This document shows, piece after piece, positions 59,292-64,000 of a stretch of 64,000 nt of DNA; position 1 is the stretch's first letter; every line of letters begins with the position of its first letter. The notes under the pieces were generated by a model, which worked only from the letters and a program-made list of their open reading frames with translations, made no database searches and was not told the origin of the DNA. The stretch spans positions 91,802,756-91,866,755 of the forward strand of contig CM060731.1 of NCBI GenBank assembly GCA_030704615.1. The letters are read 5' to 3'. This DNA is from Takakia lepidozioides. Taxonomy: Eukaryota; Streptophyta; Takakiopsida; Takakiales; Takakiaceae. Position numbers and translations under genes: made by a program.

Positions 59292-62200
59292 ATGCCGCCT
59301 GAAGGGCGTGGCTCTCCTGAGAGAGACCTCACATCCAGACCGCGGCGGAAGTTGAAAGCTCTGTACTACGGACAACGGCCAATCTCTCGCATGGCCAAAC
59401 TGAAGCTCCAGCAGGAGATTCCAATGTCTTGCTCACAACCTGCGCCAACTGAAGCCGAGTACTCTCAGGCAAGCCACTTCTGCTTTCGGTTTGTTCGATT
59501 TATTTTTTGCTTTCGCTTTGTTTTTGCATCTTCATCCTGGCTTTGCTGTATGAGTGAACTTTAGATAGTTGAGTGAACCTTAGATTGTTTGCAATGCGTG
59601 TGCAAATCCGACAGCTCTGGAGAAGGCTGCTTGTGCATGTCATTCTTAGGCAATGGTTGCATTTGTTTTCATTGTTGTTGCATGGCTCTCCATACTTCCT
59701 AAACTTGTTATGTTTTCATTTTTGCTACATGATTGTTGCTATGGTGGTTGCGCTGCTCGTTGCGATGCTGCTTTTTGCACCGATGTTGGTTTTCACGATT
59801 TTTGTCAATGACAGAGTGACGACGAGCCCGGCACGCTGGTGGTATCATCGACAGCTCCAACTCATCGCATGTTTGAATCGCCCAACTTGGGGCGAGAGGG
59901 CAAACTTAAACCTTTTGTTGGTGGACGGGAGGACTTGCAACGAGATTACGACAGAGTAGGCATTGGGGAGGTTGGTGCAGGCGGCATGGCAGGTGAAGGG
60001 CGTGAGGACATGAGGACAGCAGATCCGGCAATGGAGGTTGTTCATGCACATGCAGTAGGGCCCGCCCACGCAAAGAAAAAGAAGAAAGCTAAGCACATGC
60101 AATCCCCGGCGAGAGAGCAGTCACGGGCTGCGGAGGGGGGAGTGAGCAGTGCGCGCGAGGGTTTCAGTTCGCCTCAATCAAAGGTGGTCGTCCTGGAGGG
60201 CTCCCCTGCTGCTAGCCCTAGTAAGAAACAGAAAGCCCGTGAGAGGGCAAAAGAGAGGGCAAAAGAACAGACGAGACAGAATGCTAGCTAGGAGGAAAGA
60301 CAAAAGGCAGCTGAAGAGGCCAGGGGTGCCCAAATGACAGATGCCAATGTAAGCGAGGGACCCACAGAGACGGTGGATCCCTACAAGACACCACAGAGAG
60401 GCAGTAGCACACCGGTTAGACCATCGCGGGCAAGAGCAGCCCCCGCAATTACCCATACGGTGGAGAGTGGAGGAGAGGAAAGAACACCTGAAAGAGCACG
60501 GATTGTGCAAGTTCGAGGTGAAGCCAGGGAGAGGGCAGTAGAGACGACCAGAGTGCTGGAGGTTGTTTCGCAGGTGGCTGACCCTGTTGAGGAGGACGAC
60601 ATGGAGGTTTCTGACCAGGATGACATCCTCCCGGACATCCCCAGGCCCCAAACCCGGAGCATACAGGCTGGATTTGGCGGTCCTGGTGGGCTGCCGGAAA
60701 ACCCCTCTGCAGCAGACGTCATGTCTGAGGCGGATATGAAGTTGGCCGCTGCCAAGATGTTGGAGGCAACCCACAGCAACATTGGCAGGGTGCTGGGGGG
60801 CATGGTGTACCCGGCCAAGCTTCGAATTCCCCTTTGCCGCTTGGTGTCATTGCAGGTGGTGAGACCTGCCCTGCCAGGCGATATCGACAAGCTGAAATTC
60901 TCTTTCCGGGATGGATATCGAATGGGGTCTGCCGCCTTTTACGTTTCCATTGAGAACGACCACGGAGCTTCCCGTGCCCACACTTCCGATGAGGTGGACA
61001 AATGGGGTCCCCATTGGCAAACGCGAAATGAGGAGTTCGAGAGATCGATTGCTAGTGATCCTCTTTTCCAGCACATGTCCGGTAAGATGTTCTACGTGTG
61101 GGACGGCAATCATCGCCTCCTGGCATGGATGGAGCACATTGCCCAAGCCCACCCCAACGATCTCGATTGGCATTTCGCCGTCGATTGTGTTGTGCTGAAG
61201 GTTGCGGGGCCCAAAGATCGCAGTCTTCTCAAAGCTGCAATGGCCGACATCAACTCGTAAGCTACAACCCCTCTCGCTTTTGGACTTTGAATTTGGAAGT
61301 CATTTCATTGCGAATCCTCATATATGATGAAAATTCCCATTTCAGTATTGTTTGATGGAAATGTGGCACTGCAGGGTGACTGAGAATGCCTTCATTGCCA
61401 CGAACTTGTCCCATATGCTCTTCCGAGTGAAGGATGTCGGGAAGCAGGGGATGCAAGAGTTTGCCAATTCCCTCAGTGCCGACCTCCTGCGCAAGTCGGA
61501 GGCAAAGGCAGACAGAACCTGGTATAGGCTGAGCGTCGACGCCATGGTGGACTACATATTTCGGGTAAAGCTCCTCACAGTTTTGTTGAGCTAATTTGTC
61601 TCTCCTCCCCCAATAGAAGAAATTGTGTTGAGCAGGATCTCTAATCTTATGTGCGCCTTTTCGACAGACGAAAATACAGCAGGATTTGGCACATGCGCGG
61701 AGGTTCTACATGGAGTCAGAGGAGAAGAATCCAACCCTCCCGGAACTCGAATCGTATGTCAAAGCTGCGGAGGTGAGGGCCCGCATAAAGTACAAGTCGC
61801 GGATGGTAAAGTACATGGCCATAGCTGATCCCGCCCTTGGTGCCGACTTTCTGGTGGAGGTGGGGAAGCACTACTCTCGCGCTCTGAAGCCCACGATGAC
61901 ATTGGAGAAGCTCCATCGTCTAGCCACATCCTGTGTGGATGCAACAGAAAAGGTGATACATTCTTAACCAAATTGTGGTGGCAACAACTCCTTTTTGTGG
62001 TGTTTGGCGCTTACGAATATGCTGGGTGGTTGGACAGACCCGGTGGCTCCAAATCTGGAATGGTTCCCAAAGTACCAGGGACATGTGGAGCTTCCCCAAA
62101 CCGGACAAACTCTCTGACCCCACATTCGACATGTGGATGAACCGCATGACATGGTGGTTTCAGGTACTTCCCCACGCTTCGTTTGGGGCTTGTACTCTAG

Positions 62201-64000
62201 TAGGGGGTGGATTCATTGTATTTTTTGAGGAAAGCGATCTGATGGACAATCTCCACAGGTGACGACGAATGCGCAAGAGCAGCTGGACACACAAGCACAT
62301 CAGTTCAAGATGGAGATATCTCCTGCAGCAGAGAGCCTACGTGACTATGTGACGAGGTACTTTCTGCTCTACAAAATCAACCTATTCTTTCGGGAGATAG
62401 CAGATGCTCGCCGGAGCCACGAGTTCACCGACCAGCCGAACGCGGACAAAGCAGCAATGCGCCTTCTGTACAGGTACATACGCGCTGCCTTTCTTTCAAG
62501 TCCTGGCATTGCAGGATGTTAGAGGCCTCAAGTGGTGTTAGGGAAAATGGCGCCGAATTTCCAGTCAGGGCTCCGAAAATGGCTAAGTCCCTAGACTGGC
62601 TGGCCCGGAACTGGAAATTCGGCGCCATTTTCCAGTTCCAGGCCCTATTGCCGTTCAGGGACTTACCCATTTTCGGCCCAAGTCCCTAGACTGGCTGGCC
62701 CTGAAGTGGAAATTCGGCGCCATATTCCAGTTCTAGGCCCTATTGCCGTCGAGGGACTTAGCCATTTTCGGGCTAAGTCCCTAGACTGGGTGGCCCTGAA
62801 GTGGAAATTCGGCGCCATATTCCAGTTGTAGGCCCTATTGCCGTTCAGAGACTTAGCCATTTTCGGACCTCATTGTGTTTTTCATGAATGCAGGTACTGT
62901 AAGTTCTCGCTTTTGGAGAAAGGTCATCTGTCTTTCGAGCCACCATTCTTCCTGGCATGGAGGAACCCTGGAGGTGACTCCATGTACACTGACGATATTG
63001 TGAAGGAGTGGCATCTGGAACATTTGCGTGATTGCCCTTGGTATGTGGACCTTCCGCCCGGCTCGCTCGACCCATCCGAGTTTCAATTGAAGCTGGATGC
63101 TGAATTCCGACGAAACCGGGCTCCGCTGCCTCCGTTGGGTGCAAAAGAGGCAAAAGCGCTTGCGAACTCCAGGAAAGCGGCAGAGCTTGCTCAGGCAGGA
63201 ATTCAGGAGAAATTGCATGAGAAGAGTAAAGGTCAAAGGAAAAGGACAAGGAAACAGGTGACTGCAGTAACACCCAAAAAGAAGAAAACCATCGGGGCAT
63301 CGGAGGAGGTGCAGGAGGGGACCCAAGAGAGTGACTCCGACGCCGATTTTGTTCAAGGTCCTGCGACTGCTGTTGCTCCTACCCAGTCACCGGTCGTCCG
63401 GGTTCCCAAGTCAGTTCGGAGTGGGACTGGCTCTGCCAAGAAGTTGGCATTTGAGGGCGAGCCTACACGGCGGTATTCGGCGGTGACGTTTACGCACAGG
63501 CCAAAGCTAGAACCTCCAACCATCATCCAATGCGTCAATGAGAGCTTCCTTGACGCTCTCGCTGCCAGGGCGAAGAAGGTGGCACACAACAAGTCTCTGG
63601 CGGAGTAGAAGGGGAAAGCCAAGAAGAGGGCTGCCGGTACAGAGCCTAAAGACACCCCTGGTTTTGAAGCCATGATGGAATTCTTCACGGCTGTGAGCAC
63701 GAATTGCAAGAGCACTCGGGGGGGGGGGTTGAGGTGGAGAGAGCTTGCGACATGATTCTCCTCGACATTCCAGATGGGGAGCTGCTGGAGGGCCTGGATG
63801 GTGTGCCCACCTGGAACAGGTTTACTGAGGACTACTGGAAAGCCGGGTTTGGGCTGGCGGGGATGCTTCTGGATGACGGTGGATGTGTGGTTGTCCTTGC
63901 CACGAGAGGGAAGACCACAGAGAATGCGGTGGCAAGGTGGACACCGAAAAGTGTCACCCCGGTCCTCCTCAGAAAATGGTTCTGCATCAGTACGCAGGGG
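59292..64000 (+). pseudogene. Family-E gene, copy E3: ParB-like plus methyltransferase-like
   Basis: The cleanest E copy, cut by the window edge. Exons, all joining in phase: 59,292-59,468; 59,815-61,256; 61,375-61,564; 61,668-61,952; 62,038-62,163; 62,259-62,473; 62,894 onward. The first intron is GC-AG; the others are GT-AG. Exon 2 has a basic coiled linker, then a globular part with FYVSIEN and KMFYVWDGNHRLLAW (Asp codon at 61,102), the DGxHRxxA box of the ParB/sulfiredoxin fold. Later exons are helical (LFRVKDVGKQGMQEF; RTWYRLSVDAMVDYI; HYSRALKPTM). The last exon has HLEHLRDCPWYVD, a KRTRKQ basic linker, CVNESFLDALAARAKKVA, ILLDIPDGE and GGCVVVLATRG, which look like strands 4-5 of a methyltransferase. 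Lesions are a TAG at 60,289, a TAG at 63,606 and a frame change in the G run near 63,720. It may be recently inactivated. Confidence 0.65.
62542..62823. repeat. Type-B palindrome satellite inside an E3 intron
   Basis: Four sites (62542, 62613, 62708, 62803) with the core AATTCGGCGCCAT or its reverse. The last three are 95 bp apart and sit in units containing aagtccctagactgg. They fill most of the 420-bp intron 62,474-62,893. The equivalent intron of E1 (18,467-18,610) holds a type-A half-palindrome. Confidence 0.9.

Noticed and set aside
60289-63608. TAG recoded as an amino acid (in-frame TAGs at 60,289, 63,606, 22,380 and 39,931)
   Set aside because: The replaced residues differ (Tyr, Leu, a charged residue). 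TAA and TGA stops also interrupt related copies (29,366 region; 1,052), and T3 ends normally. Ordinary nonsense mutations explain it better.

Overview
This window is eukaryotic and looks like plant-lineage (streptophyte) DNA. It carries spliceosomal GT-AG introns, Mutator-like (MULE) transposases with SWIM zinc fingers, a Ty3/Gypsy gag-integrase remnant, a plant-type TTTAGGG stretch, and fragments of two plant housekeeping genes (monodehydroascorbate reductase and a chloroplast-type DAR/RbgA GTPase). A charophyte alga such as Chara is my guess; nothing in the sequence proves it. I see no complete ordinary cellular gene. The window is almost wholly repeats and mobile elements.

Layout. 0-5.7 kb: a decayed SWIM-type transposase fragment, LTR-like AT-rich DNA, and a 1.15-kb element bounded by 12-bp inverted ends. 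5.7-13.6 kb: three broken copies of one large transposase family (called T here), with a tRNA-derived SINE and the two captured host-gene fragments between two of them. 13.9-15.4 kb: an array of about 28 palindromes of 22 bp at a 53-bp period. 15.8-20.9 kb: a multi-exon gene (family E, copy E1) with a ParB/sulfiredoxin-like motif and a methyltransferase-like C-terminal half, decayed. 21.1-21.8 kb: more palindromes. 22.0-23.7 kb: two homologous genes head to head. 24-28.4 kb: a small unknown spliced gene and a second, broken MULE. The block 18,529-28,391 is then repeated in direct tandem at 28,392-38,335. 38.4-51.8 kb: retroelement debris (gag with zinc knuckles, a gag-integrase fusion lacking protease and reverse transcriptase, unknown coiled-coil ORFs, CACAGCC minisatellites, a 508-bp LTR-like direct repeat, and a 22-bp-arm hairpin). 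51.8-53.3 kb: a frameshifted gene with a SET-like C-terminus. 53.5-64.0 kb: the best-preserved mobile unit, made of an open T transposase on the minus strand (1,212 residues, one intron), a palindrome array, and a divergent E gene (E3) that runs off the right edge.

Main conclusion. The order 'T transposase on the minus strand, palindrome array, E gene on the plus strand' occurs twice, at 12.8-20.9 kb and at 54.0-64.0 kb. Each copy uses its own palindrome variant: arms GGAAATGCGG/CCGCATTTCC in the first, GGAAATTCGG/CCGAATTTCC in the second. Spacer sequences differ, yet the 53-bp step (about five helical turns) is kept in both. The same palindromes also lie in E introns. I infer a two-gene mobile element in which one or both proteins read phased palindromic sites, in the way ParB reads parS or a transposase reads subterminal repeats. 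The palindrome arrays, architecture, splice sites and motifs are directly visible; the function is inference.
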